Positions 20,512 through 29,400 of a stretch of 64,000 bases of DNA are shown here, one piece after another. This stretch comes from CAWGYT01 sp963826795 (GTDB lineage: Bacteria > Planctomycetota > Planctomycetia > Pirellulales > Pirellulaceae). The translations under genes were made by a program, and so were the position numbers. Positions within the stretch are counted from its first letter, which is position 1. Every line of letters begins with the position of its first letter. Where the stretch lies: the NCBI GenBank assembly GCA_963826795.1, contig CAWGYT010000003.1:344659-408658 (forward strand). Reading direction: 5' to 3'. The notes beneath the pieces were generated by a model. That model searched no databases. It was not told the DNA's origin and saw only the letters and a program-made list of their open reading frames with translations.

Positions 20512-22011
20512 CTAACGCGCCGTCAACTCGAGGAATCGCTCGTACGCGTTGTCCCAGGGTGCCACGTCGGTGGGCTCGTAGCGCGTCAAGGGAAAGCTGG
20601 CGGCGATGATCTCGCGCGCTTGGGCGATGGAATCCAGGTCGCCGGACGCGATCGCCTGCAGCATCACGTTGCCCAGCGCCGTCGCCTCGGCCGGTCCCGC
20701 CACCACCGAGCGGTCGCAGGCCGTGGATGTCATTTGGCAGAGCTGCCGATTCTGGCTCCCGCCGCCCACCACGTGGATCGTCGACATCGTGCCGCCCGTC
20801 AGGTCCTCCAGCCAGGTCAGAACCGTCCGGTAACGCAGAGCCAGGCTCTCCAACGCACAACGGATGACCGCACCCTCGGAGTCGGGAATCGGTTGATGCG
20901 TCTCGCGACAGTAGCGGGCGATCTCGGCCGGCATGTCCTCCGGCGCCATAAACCGTGCGTTGTCCGGATCGATCAAGCTCCGTAACGGCTCGGCTTGCTC
21001 GGCCATCGCCAACAACTGGTCCCAGCTGGCATCGTGGCCCTGGCGAGCCCAGATGCGACGGCACTCCTGGATCAACCACAGCCCGTTGATGTTCTTGAGT
21101 AACCGAGTCGTGCCGTTCACGCCACCTTCGTTCGTGAAGTTGTACGCTCGACAGCGCTCGTTGATGATCGGCCCCGTCAGCTCCACTCCCATCAGCGACC
21201 ACGTGCCACTGCTGATGTAACACCAGTCCGGATGTGCCGCCGCGCTGCTTTGCGTGGGTACCGCCAGAACCGCACTCGCCGTGTCGTGCGTCCCCGGAGC
21301 GATCACGGGGACGGCCTGCAGCCCGGTCGCCTGGCAAACGCTCGGCAGCAGTTTTCCCAAAATCGTGCCCGGCGGCACGATCGGTTGGAGAATCTCGGTT
21401 GGCAGCTTCAGCCGATTCAGCAACGAGCGGGACCAGTCTTTCGTGCGCGGGTTGAAGAACTGCGTCGTGCTGGCATCCGTCAGCTCGCTCGCCCGCTCGC
21501 CCGTCAAGAGCCAATTGAAGAAGTCGGGCATCATCAGCAGGCTGCTGGCCATCTCCAGGATCGGCGCCTGACGGTGGCGAAGGGCGAGCAGCTGAAACAG
21601 CGTGTTAATCTCCAGAAACTGCAGCCCTGTTTCCGCAAAGATCTCCTCCTGGGTGACCGTTTGTGTCGCCTTTTCGATCATGCCCTTGACCTGCGGGTCT
21701 CGATAATGAAAAGGATTCCCCAACAATTGGTTGTCCCGTCCCAAGAGCGCAAAGTCGACGCCCCAAGTATCGATTCCGATTCCCGCGATCTCGCCGCCGT
21801 GGTTTTGATCGGCGAGCCGGAACCCGTCCTGGATTTCGCTCCACAACCGCAAGACGTCCCAGTACAGATGGCCGGCCGTTGCGACCGGGCCATTGGGAAA
21901 TCGATGAATTTCGTCCAGCGAGACCCGCTTCCCAAAGAAATGAGCTCCCAGTACGCGGCCGCTCGACGCCCCCAAGTCGACCGCCAAATACGTGCGCTTC
22001 CGCTGTGACAT
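20512..22011 (-). CDS. rhaB: FGGY carbohydrate kinase, rhamnulokinase-like
   Basis: ATG 22011 was chosen because a GGGAGGTGG ribosome-binding site lies a few bases upstream, giving 499 residues. The N-terminus TYLAVDLGASSGRVLGAHF is the ATP-binding motif of RhaB-type FGGY kinases. Also seen are GIGIDTWGVDFALL, GNPFHYRD, the APGTHDTASAV loop, YISSGTWSLMG and VVGGGSQNRQLCQMTS. It should phosphorylate L-rhamnulose or a similar ketose in the cytoplasm. No isomerase or aldolase gene is next to it, so the exact sugar is inferred. It is convergent with scpA. Confidence 0.88.
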   Translation of the reverse strand: MSQRKRTYLAVDLGASSGRVLGAHFFGKRVSLDEIHRFPNGPVATAGHLYWDVLRLWSEIQDGFRLADQNHGGEIAGIGIDTWGVDFALLGRDNQLLGNPFHYRDPQVKGMIEKATQTVTQEEIFAETGLQFLEINTLFQLLALRHRQAPILEMASSLLMMPDFFNWLLTGERASELTDASTTQFFNPRTKDWSRSLLNRLKLPTEILQPIVPPGTILGKLLPSVCQATGLQAVPVIAPGTHDTASAVLAVPTQSSAAAHPDWCYISSGTWSLMGVELTGPIINERCRAYNFTNEGGVNGTTRLLKNINGLWLIQECRRIWARQGHDASWDQLLAMAEQAEPLRSLIDPDNARFMAPEDMPAEIARYCRETHQPIPDSEGAVIRCALESLALRYRTVLTWLEDLTGGTMSTIHVVGGGSQNRQLCQMTSTACDRSVVAGPAEATALGNVMLQAIASGDLDSIAQAREIIAASFPLTRYEPTDVAPWDNAYERFLELTAR

Positions 22012-22207
22012 CGCTTTCCACCTCCCACCTGGAACGACTTCGGCCGGGATGGCGACCCTCGCCAACGATTGGGGCGGTCGCGCCAGCCCGGCGCCGCCCC
22101 GCGATCGCGACGCATCCTGACCTCCGCTCCGCGGAACGTCAAGTCCCGCGGCGTCCCTCCCCCAGGCCGGGGGCAGGGTGAAGTGCGAGCGCCCACCGTG
22201 CCGATAG

Positions 22208-22236
22208 TTGACTTAGTTAGTAAAGATTACTATGAT
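22208..22236 (+). promoter_or_regulatory. Sigma-70-type promoter of cysH-rrf2
   Basis: A -35 box TTGACT (22208-22213) and a -10 box TATGAT (22231-22236) are separated by exactly 17 bp. This is the clearest promoter in the window. It lies about 120 bp upstream of the cysH ATG and points at it. It also shows that the in-frame ATG at 22232 lies inside the -10 box and is not the start. Confidence 0.8.
22218..22232. promoter_or_regulatory. Perfect palindromic operator inside the cysH promoter
   Basis: TAGTAA-AGA-TTACTA is a perfect 6+3+6 dyad between the -35 and -10 boxes, touching the -10. Its position would let a bound dimer block RNA polymerase. The obvious candidate is the Rrf2-family regulator encoded two genes downstream in the same transcript. 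Binding is inferred from position and symmetry. Confidence 0.65.
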
Positions 22237-22354
22237 TCCGCGTGCCAGGGGGCACATCCCGTGGCGGAGTGACCCTCCAAATGGGACTGTCCGGCTCGAG
22301 TCGGCCCGCCCACCGGCGCGCTGGTTTCCCTTCGCGGACGAGAAAGGCACTGAC

Positions 22355-23170
22355 ATGTCGAATGGTCTCAGCCTGATGGAACCCACGTTAAAGGACCGAG
22401 CGGACATGATTCAACCGGAGCAAGAACGGACGGTCGCCGAACGCCCCTCGGGAGGAGCGGGTCGTCTTGAGCCGACGCCGGAGTTTCTGGCCGAGCTCAA
22501 GGCCAAGAGCGACGCGTTGGAGACGGCTCATCCCCGCGAAATCCTGCGGCACGCGGTGGAGCGTTATGCGGAGCGGCTGACGATGGCCACGGCATTCGGA
22601 CCGGAGGGGATGGTCATCCTGCACTTATTGGCCGAGATCGACCCGCAGGTCCACGTGTTCAACCTGGACACTGGCTACCAGTTCTCGGAGACGCTCGAGC
22701 TGCGCGACGAAGTAGCGCGTCGGTACGGGATCGAGGTGCAGATGATGCAGCCCGAGCTGACGGTGGAAGCGTACGAGCGACAGCATGGCGGCCCGCTCTA
22801 CAAATCGAATCCGAACCAATGCTGCTTCGATCGCAAGATCAAGGTGTTACATCAAGCGATTGAAGGCAAGCAGGCGTGGATCAGCGCGATTCGTCGGGAC
22901 CAGAGTGAGGACCGGCGGAAGGCGTCGATCGTGGGCTGGGACAAGAAGTTCAGCTTGGTCAAGATCAATCCCTTGGCGAACTGGACCAAGCAGGATGTCT
23001 GGCGGCTCGTGACGGAAGAGAACGTGCCCTACAATCCGCTGCACGACCGCGGGTATGCGAGCATTGGCTGCTGGCCGTGCACGCGAGCGGTGATGTTCGG
23101 CGAAGACGAGCGCGCCGGTCGTTGGAGCGGTCTGGCCAAAACCGAATGCGGGCTCCACACCACGGAATAA
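22355..23170 (+). CDS. cysH: Assimilatory adenylylsulfate (APS/PAPS) reductase, Fe-S type
   Basis: ATG 22355 was chosen because upstream in-frame sequence covers the promoter. The product is 271 residues. The PAPS-reductase fold is seen in LTMATAFGPEGMVILHLL, VFNLDTGYQFSETLELRDE and WISAIRRDQSEDRR. Cys pairs CCFDRK and GCWPC would ligate a 4Fe-4S cluster, which marks the APS-reducing subtype. The C-terminal ECGLH carries the catalytic Cys. It reduces activated sulfate to sulfite with thioredoxin for cysteine synthesis. Its TAA stop overlaps the next ATG (TAATG), coupling it to the Rrf2 regulator. Confidence 0.94.
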   Translation: MSNGLSLMEPTLKDRADMIQPEQERTVAERPSGGAGRLEPTPEFLAELKAKSDALETAHPREILRHAVERYAERLTMATAFGPEGMVILHLLAEIDPQVHVFNLDTGYQFSETLELRDEVARRYGIEVQMMQPELTVEAYERQHGGPLYKSNPNQCCFDRKIKVLHQAIEGKQAWISAIRRDQSEDRRKASIVGWDKKFSLVKINPLANWTKQDVWRLVTEENVPYNPLHDRGYASIGCWPCTRAVMFGEDERAGRWSGLAKTECGLHTTE

Positions 23171-23592
23171 TGCAGATCTCAGCCAAGACCGAATACGCGT
23201 GTATCGCCGTGCTGGACCTGGCGCTGGCCTACGGGACAGGCGAGCCATTGCAGGTTCGGAAGATCTCGGCGGCGCATGACATTCCTGCCGGTTTTCTGGT
23301 ACAGATTCTTCTGCAACTCAAGACCGCGGGGCTGGTGACCAGCACGCGAGGCGCCGCCGGGGGCTACCGGCTGGCGCGGCCTCCGGAAGAGATCTCGATG
23401 TGGGACGTAATGAGCGTGATCGAGGGCGACATGCGGACGCAAGCCGCGACGCCGCGAAGTCCCGCGTCCGAGGTGCTCAATCGCACCTGGGAGAAGGCGG
23501 CCAGTTGCAGTCGTCGCGTGCTGTCGGCCACCGACTTCGCCAAGCTCGCCGAAACCACACGCGGCGCGGCCCACAACATGTATTACATCTAG
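23170..23592 (+). CDS. Rrf2-family transcriptional regulator
   Basis: This 140-residue protein starts at ATG 23170, overlapping the cysH stop by one base. The Rrf2 winged helix is evident: MQISAKTEYACIAVLDLALAY, IPAGFLVQILLQLKTAGLV, and the wing STRGAAGGYRLARPPEEIS. The three clustered Cys of IscR/NsrR-type Fe-S sensors are absent, so it resembles CymR-like regulators that read metabolites or partner proteins. Co-transcription with cysH and a palindrome in the promoter suggest autoregulation of sulfur assimilation. Confidence 0.9.
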   Translation: MQISAKTEYACIAVLDLALAYGTGEPLQVRKISAAHDIPAGFLVQILLQLKTAGLVTSTRGAAGGYRLARPPEEISMWDVMSVIEGDMRTQAATPRSPASEVLNRTWEKAASCSRRVLSATDFAKLAETTRGAAHNMYYI

Positions 23593-23601
23593 CGACCCCG
23601 T

Positions 23602-24441
23602 TCAATCCACGAAGAAGTCCGGCAGCAGCTCGGTGTTGGGGTCGATGGCGTAGGGGGCGAAGTCGGTTGTGCCGGAATCGCGGAGGACGTCTTCGTCCAG
23701 CAGGAACTGGCCGGTCAGACTGCGGCTGGGCTGGGTCAGAATCCAGTGAGCGGCGTCGGCGACGATCTGGGGCTTGCGGCACCGCCGGATCGCGGACTCG
23801 CCGCCCAACAGGTTTTGGACTGCCGCCGTGGCGATGGCCGTCTTGGGCCAGAGGGCGTTGACGGCCACCCCGTGAGGTCGAAACTCTTCGGACATCCCGC
23901 GTACGCAAAGACTCATTCCGAACTTCGCGATCGAGTAGGCGAGATGCGGGGCGAACCAACGGGCCTGCAGGCTGAGCGGCGGCGCCAGATTCAGAATATG
24001 CGGATTGGCGGCCTTCCGCAGGTGGGGCAGGCAGGCCTGTGACGTCAAGAACGTGCCACGGACGTTCACTTCGTGCATCAAATCGAATCGCTTGACGGGT
24101 GTCTCGAGCGTCCCTGCCAAGAAGATGGCACTCGCATTGTTCACCAGCACATCGATCCCGCCGAACGTGTCCACGCCCTGCTGGACGGCGGCTGCGATCT
24201 GCTGCGGATCCCGCACATCGGTTTCACAGGCCAGCCCGCGGCCGCCCGCCTGCTCGATGGCGGCAACGGCCTCGTGAATGGTGCCGGGCAGCTTCGGATG
24301 TGGCTGGGAGGTCTTGGCGGCCACCACCACGTTCGCGCCGTCTTGGGCCGCGCGCAAGGCAATTGCCAAACCGATCCCTCGGCTCGCGCCGGTGATCAAC
24401 AGGGTTTTGCCTTGCAACGAGTCCGGATCCTGGGAAGCCAT
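23602..24441 (-). CDS. Short-chain dehydrogenase/reductase, HSDL2-like
   Basis: This 279-residue classical SDR has the cofactor motif TGASRGIG (residues 17-24), VNNASAIF, and the catalytic YSIAK pair. The segments VVAAKTSQPHPKLPGTIHEAVAAIEQAGG and HILNLAPPLSLQARWF match the HSDL2 (hydroxysteroid dehydrogenase-like 2) subgroup. The position usually occupied by the catalytic Ser (LNxSPP) reads Ala here. The substrate is unknown; NADP is likely from the ASRG pattern. It converges with the Rrf2 gene 9 nt away and is divergent from the sulfatase. Confidence 0.85.
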   Translation of the reverse strand: MASQDPDSLQGKTLLITGASRGIGLAIALRAAQDGANVVVAAKTSQPHPKLPGTIHEAVAAIEQAGGRGLACETDVRDPQQIAAAVQQGVDTFGGIDVLVNNASAIFLAGTLETPVKRFDLMHEVNVRGTFLTSQACLPHLRKAANPHILNLAPPLSLQARWFAPHLAYSIAKFGMSLCVRGMSEEFRPHGVAVNALWPKTAIATAAVQNLLGGESAIRRCRKPQIVADAAHWILTQPSRSLTGQFLLDEDVLRDSGTTDFAPYAIDPNTELLPDFFVD

Positions 24442-24575
24442 GGGCGGGGACTTTCGCGGAAAGGTTGTGAGCGGTGCGCGAGTCGTTCACAATAACCGCC
24501 GAAACGGAACCTGTTAACCGGGTGGCGACCTTCGCGGCGGGCGAGTCGCGCCGCGAAGGAGGGGAGAAGTCACCG

Positions 24576-26021
24576 ATGTTGCGACGCGCTGGGACACTTC
24601 GTGGGTCGCTCGGCAGCCTGTTACTCGGCAGCCTGTTACTCGGCGTCGGGGCCGGCCCGCTGGACGCGGACGACCCGCCGAATCTGCTCGTGATCCTGCT
24701 GGACGATCTGGGAGCTGCCGATCTCTCGTCCTACGGCGCGACGGATCTGCAGACCCCTCACATCGACCGTCTGATTGAGCGAGGCTTGCGCTTCGACCAG
24801 TTCTATGCCAATTGCCCGGTCTGCTCGCCCACTCGAGCGGCCCTGTTGACGGGATGCTATCCCGAATGCGTGGGTGTCCCCGGTGTCATTCGCACGCATC
24901 CGGAGGACAGCTGGGGCTACCTCGACCCCCAGGCGACGCTCCTGCCCTCCCTCTTGCGCCAGGTCGGCTATCAATCGGCTTGCATTGGCAAGTGGCATTT
25001 AGGGCTGGACGAGGCGAGTCATCCGCTCACGCGCGGGTTTGATTTCTTTCATGGTTTTCTGGGCGACATGATGGACGACTACTTCCATCATCGGCGCCAT
25101 GGCGTGAATTATCTGCGGCGCGACCGCGACGAGATTGATCCGGAGGGTCATGCGACCGACTTGTTTACGCAATGGGCCTGTGCCTATCTTCGAGACCGTG
25201 CCGCGCTTCGAGACCGTGCCGCCGCGCCGCAGCCGTTTTTTCTGTATCTGGCTTACAACGCGCCGCACACGCCGATCCAACCTCCGCCCGATTGGCTGCG
25301 CCGCGTCCGGCAGCGTCAGCCGGAACTCGCGCCGCGGCGGGCGTCGCTGGTGGCGTTGATCGAGCATTTGGACGATTCGGTAGGGAAGGTGTTGGAGTGC
25401 CTGGAGCAGACGGGCTTGGCGACGAACACGCTCCTCGTTTTGACGTCGGACAACGGCGGTCAGTTGGACGTGGGCGCCCACAACGGGCCGCTCCGCGGTG
25501 GCAAGCAGAGTATGTATGAGGGCGGGCTGAAGGTTCCGGCTTGCTTCACCTGGCCGGGGCGGATAGCCGGCGGTCAACGGACGGACCAGATCGCGATCAC
25601 GATGGACATTTTTCCGACGCTCTGTGCGGCGGCCGGCGCGCAGCCGCCGCCGACGATCGACGGCCGCTCGCTCCTGCCCCTCCTGCTCGGCCAATCCACC
25701 TCCGTCTCGGATGACGATCGCGAGCTGTTCTTTCACCGCCGCGAGGGCGGCATGCGTTATGGCGGTTTGACGATCCAAGCCGTCCGCCGCGGCGATTGGA
25801 AGCTCTTGCAAGACAGTCCCTTCGAGCCCCAGCGGCTGTACAATCTGCGCACGGATCCGCAAGAGCAGGTCGATCTGATCTCGCAACAGCCCGCCGTGGC
25901 ACGCGCATTGGCCGCGGCGCTGCGTCGCCAAACGCAGCGCGGCGGAAGGGTGCCCTGGCAGCCGCCGGAAGACAAGGCGGCGCAAGAAAACGGGGCAGGG
26001 GGTCAGCCTGCCCCGCGTTGA
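24576..26021 (+). CDS. Secreted arylsulfatase (formylglycine sulfatase)
   Basis: ATG 24576 was chosen over 24474 because GGAGGGG lies just upstream and a signal peptide begins there (RRAGTLRGSLGSLLLGSLLLGVGAG). The product is 481 residues. The type I sulfatase signature CSPTRAALLTG has Cys83 as the formylglycine precursor. Metal ligands lie in NLLVILLDDLG and LTSDNGGQLDVGAHNGPLRGGK, and GKWHLG is the second signature. It probably removes sulfate esters from polysaccharides outside the cytoplasm. Two short in-frame tandem duplications are visible: 15 bp in the signal peptide and 18 bp giving LRDRAALRDRAA. Confidence 0.93.
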   Translation: MLRRAGTLRGSLGSLLLGSLLLGVGAGPLDADDPPNLLVILLDDLGAADLSSYGATDLQTPHIDRLIERGLRFDQFYANCPVCSPTRAALLTGCYPECVGVPGVIRTHPEDSWGYLDPQATLLPSLLRQVGYQSACIGKWHLGLDEASHPLTRGFDFFHGFLGDMMDDYFHHRRHGVNYLRRDRDEIDPEGHATDLFTQWACAYLRDRAALRDRAAAPQPFFLYLAYNAPHTPIQPPPDWLRRVRQRQPELAPRRASLVALIEHLDDSVGKVLECLEQTGLATNTLLVLTSDNGGQLDVGAHNGPLRGGKQSMYEGGLKVPACFTWPGRIAGGQRTDQIAITMDIFPTLCAAAGAQPPPTIDGRSLLPLLLGQSTSVSDDDRELFFHRREGGMRYGGLTIQAVRRGDWKLLQDSPFEPQRLYNLRTDPQEQVDLISQQPAVARALAAALRRQTQRGGRVPWQPPEDKAAQENGAGGQPAPR

Positions 26022-26026
26022 TCCTG

Positions 26027-26164
26027 TTAGCGGCCGTGATGCGACGGCGAGCGGTGATGGAAGAAGGCCAAGCGGCCGAATTCCGTTTTCGAGGCCGAGG
26101 CAATCGAGCTCGTCGAAATCACCCCCGCGACGATCAGTAATCCCAATAATAAAATTCGTTTCAT
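26027..26164 (-). CDS. Tiny exported peptide, unknown function
   Basis: ATG 26164 starts a 45-residue frame: MKRILLLGLLIVAGVIS is a strong signal sequence, followed by SIASASKTEFGRLAFFHHR and a short His/Ser/Arg tail. A GGCGGA stretch lies upstream as a possible ribosome-binding site. It is convergent with the sulfatase gene, ending 5 nt from its stop. No family is recognised. A frame this short can arise by chance, but the signal peptide and ribosome-binding site make translation plausible. Confidence 0.5.
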   Translation of the reverse strand: MKRILLLGLLIVAGVISTSSIASASKTEFGRLAFFHHRSPSHHGR

Positions 26165-26490
26165 TGTTTCCGCCTTCGAAACGTGTTGTCTGGGTCGGAC
26201 GCCTGTGGCCGAGGACACACACCTCACAATGAATCCGACATGGCGTCTCCCACCGAAGATCCCTATGAAGCACTAAGCGTGCCAGCTCGTGTACGCGGCG
26301 AAGGAATGCGAATGATAATGCCGCCCTCGCTGCAATGTCGTTCAGATCGACCAACATCGCTCGGCGGAATCCTGCAAATTTCCGTCGACTCCCGGCAAAT
26401 TTTTGCACCCCTGACTCCCGACCAATCGCACCCACGCTCCACGTCTCGAGCGGACAAGACAAGCGGGTGCGTCCCGAGTAGATTACCGTT
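26165..26490. other. Divergent intergenic region
   Basis: Upstream region of the tiny exported peptide (minus) and of the large coiled-coil gene (plus). I see no gene, no repeat and no consensus promoter that I can support. Confidence 0.4.
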
Positions 26491-29400
26491 ATGAACACTT
26501 TCCGTTTCACGTTTGCCGTGGCGATCACCCTGTTGCGGGTTGCCCAACTGCCCGCCCAGACAACGCCGGGGGCGGTGGAGGTTCGCCAGGCGACCGAGGT
26601 GATCGACCGTTGGCGCCCCGATCAGCATCTCTATGTGAAGGGAGATCTGGGCGTCACCGCCGCGCGGTACGCCGAGCTCGAGTCTTGGCTCGACGAACAT
26701 GGACCGCATTGGACGATTGTGCTGCTGCGCCAGGCCGAGGACGAATCCTACCGGGCGGCCGACGGCCGAACCTTTCGCGGGATGGACGCGGTGGAGCACG
26801 CTTTGGGGCACGGTCTGGCCAATCGGACTGCCTTCGGTCAGCTCGAACATCCGCAGACGCACGAGACGGACGGGGCCGTATTCGTGCTGTTCTTGCAGGA
26901 ACGGAGGTTCAGTTATTTCGGATCAGACGCCCAGGATCGACGCGGGTTGGGCGAGTCGCATTGGCAGGGAGAACTCGATCGCCCGGCGGCGCGTGCGATG
27001 CAGGGTGGAGGACGGATTCTGGATGCCGTGAAGGACACCGTGACGCTGATCAATTCGCGGCTGGACAAGGCCATCGCGGCGGAGGCGGCCCAGCGTGAAC
27101 GAGCGGAGGTCGAACGGCTGCGGGCGCGGGCGGAGGTTGAGGCCGATATCCAGCAGGCCCGCGAACTCATCGCCGCGGTCAGCGCCGCGGCCGTCCAGGT
27201 GCGGACCGAATCGCCGGCCGCGACGGGATCGTTGATCGCGCCGCCCGTCGAACCCTGGCAAGCTCAACTGGAGACGCTCGCGCAGCAACTCAACGACGAA
27301 AATGTCCGCACCAGCGGCCAGGCGACCTCGGCGATCAGCGCCGAGATCAACCGCTACCTCGATCTGTACGCCGCGCGCCAGTCGTTCGCGGAGTCGGCCA
27401 AGCGGCTCGACCAACGCCGCCAGGAGTTGGCTCGGCGCGCCGGTTCGCTCGAGGTCGTTCCGCTGCGCCAATTCGCCAGCTCGTTGTCCGCCGCTCAGAA
27501 CCAGTATGCCCAGGCCGATCCTGAGTTCTTGTTGTCGTTGCGACGGGCCGGAGCCGCGCTGGATCAGGCCGAGTCTCAAATCGGGGCCGAAGAGGAACGC
27601 CAGAGGCAGCGGAGCGCCCGGCGGCAATTGATCCGGCGCACCGTCCTGGCGACGGTCCTGATCCTGGCCGTGGCACTGCTGATCGTCTTGATCTGGCTCA
27701 ACCGCCGCCGAGCCGCCACGCGGTTGAAGGCCATTCGAGCGTTTGTCGAGCGTGAGAAGTCGGTCCGCGCGGAGATGGATCGAGTGCTCGAACTGTTTGA
27801 TCGCAGTCGCGAAATCCTCGGCTCGCGGGATCGCGTCGTGCAGCGAGGATACGACGGCCAGACGCGAACGCTCAGCGACCAAACCTTCCAAACGGTCGAC
27901 GACCTGCTGATCATGTCCAACGAGGTTGACCGCGTGATGGACGAAGCCCGCGAATTGATCTACCCGAAAAACCCGATTTCGCGCCTCCAAAGCCTCTTCA
28001 GCGGGACACGTTACGAACGAGGGATCAATCGGATTAGCGGCGAGCCCTTGCAGTTTCACGAGAATCAGGGGATCCCGGCGATCTTGCGGCCCGAGGTCGA
28101 GCAAGACGGTCCGCCGCCCGAGGTGGTTTCGCTGACCTTCGAGCAGGTGTTCTCGGCGTTTCATGAGCGGGGACAGACGGCGACCAAGACGCTCGACAAA
28201 ATCGAAAACTCCTTGCTCGAAGTCAACGACCAACTGAGTCAAGTCCAGGCGCGAATCGACGAAGCAACGCAGATCGAAAAGGATCTGGGCGAGGCACAGG
28301 AGGCGGACGGTTTTTTCGACGTCCCCAACTTCTTCGACGTGCTGCTGCCGTCGGCTCAGGCCGATCAGGACCAGGCGGATGAACTGGCCGGCGTGGATCC
28401 GGTGCGTGCGGTGGAAGGATTGGTCCCGCAGGCTTCCCGCAAGATCAACGAGGCGCTGGCCTTGGCCGGCGCGCTGCAAGCTGCCCGCGACGACGTCTTC
28501 CCAAGCTTTGACGAGCATGCGCCACGACTGCAGACGCTCGGTTACGACACCCAGTGGATTCAACAGACGGTGCAAGCCCTGGGCGAGACGGCCAACCAGC
28601 TCTTTGCCGAGGCGGCGGAACACAGCGTGGCGAATCGTTTGGAGGATTTCAAAGAGTCGCTTACCCAACTGGCAATCCGAGTTCCCCGTTGTGCCGACTT
28701 GGCCACACAACTGGACACCGAACACGCTCCGGCGCTGGACGCCCTGCAACATCAGATTCAGCAAGCGCGGTCCCAAATCGCCGAGCGGTTGCAGCTGGAG
28801 GCGAGCCACTGCCTGACCGAACCCGAGGCCGACTTGGACCAGCGGCTGCGGACCCTGCGGGAGCAATTCGCGGCGGCGCGAGTCGCTCTGCAACAAGGCG
28901 GTGACCAGGTGGCCGCGAAGGCCAGCGCCGTCTTGACCGAGGGAGTTGCCTCGGCCAGCGACGCCATCCAACGCTCGCTCCATGTCCTGCACGAATTCGA
29001 GCAGCTCGTCCAGCAACGACAGGGTGCCTACGGCGACGTGCGGGCGAGGCTGCCGCGCGTCGAAGCCGTGCTGCATGAAACGCGTCAACAGTATGCGCCG
29101 GCGGCGCTGAGCTTGCGGGCGGGCGACGCGAGTTATCCGGACGAACACGCCACCGTCGATTCGCGCTGGCAGGATGCGGCGGATCACCTGAACGATGCGC
29201 AGCAGGGCTTGGACCACGTCGAATCGGTTTGGCGCGCCGGCCGGTTGTTGCAAGCGGATGCCGAGCTTCAGGCCATTTCGCAGGCCACGACGCTGGCCGA
29301 GGCCGCGCTGCAAGACGTCCAGCAGCACGCCGAGCGATTGGAAGCTCAGCGGCGCGAAAATGCGTCGAAACTGACCCAGCTGGCCGACCGGGTCCGCCGG

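Noticed and set aside
24463..24498. TTGTGA...TCACAA inverted repeat between the SDR and sulfatase genes, resembling a CRP site
   Set aside because: The spacing (16 bp) does not fit CRP or LacI-type operators, and 6-bp arms occur by chance.
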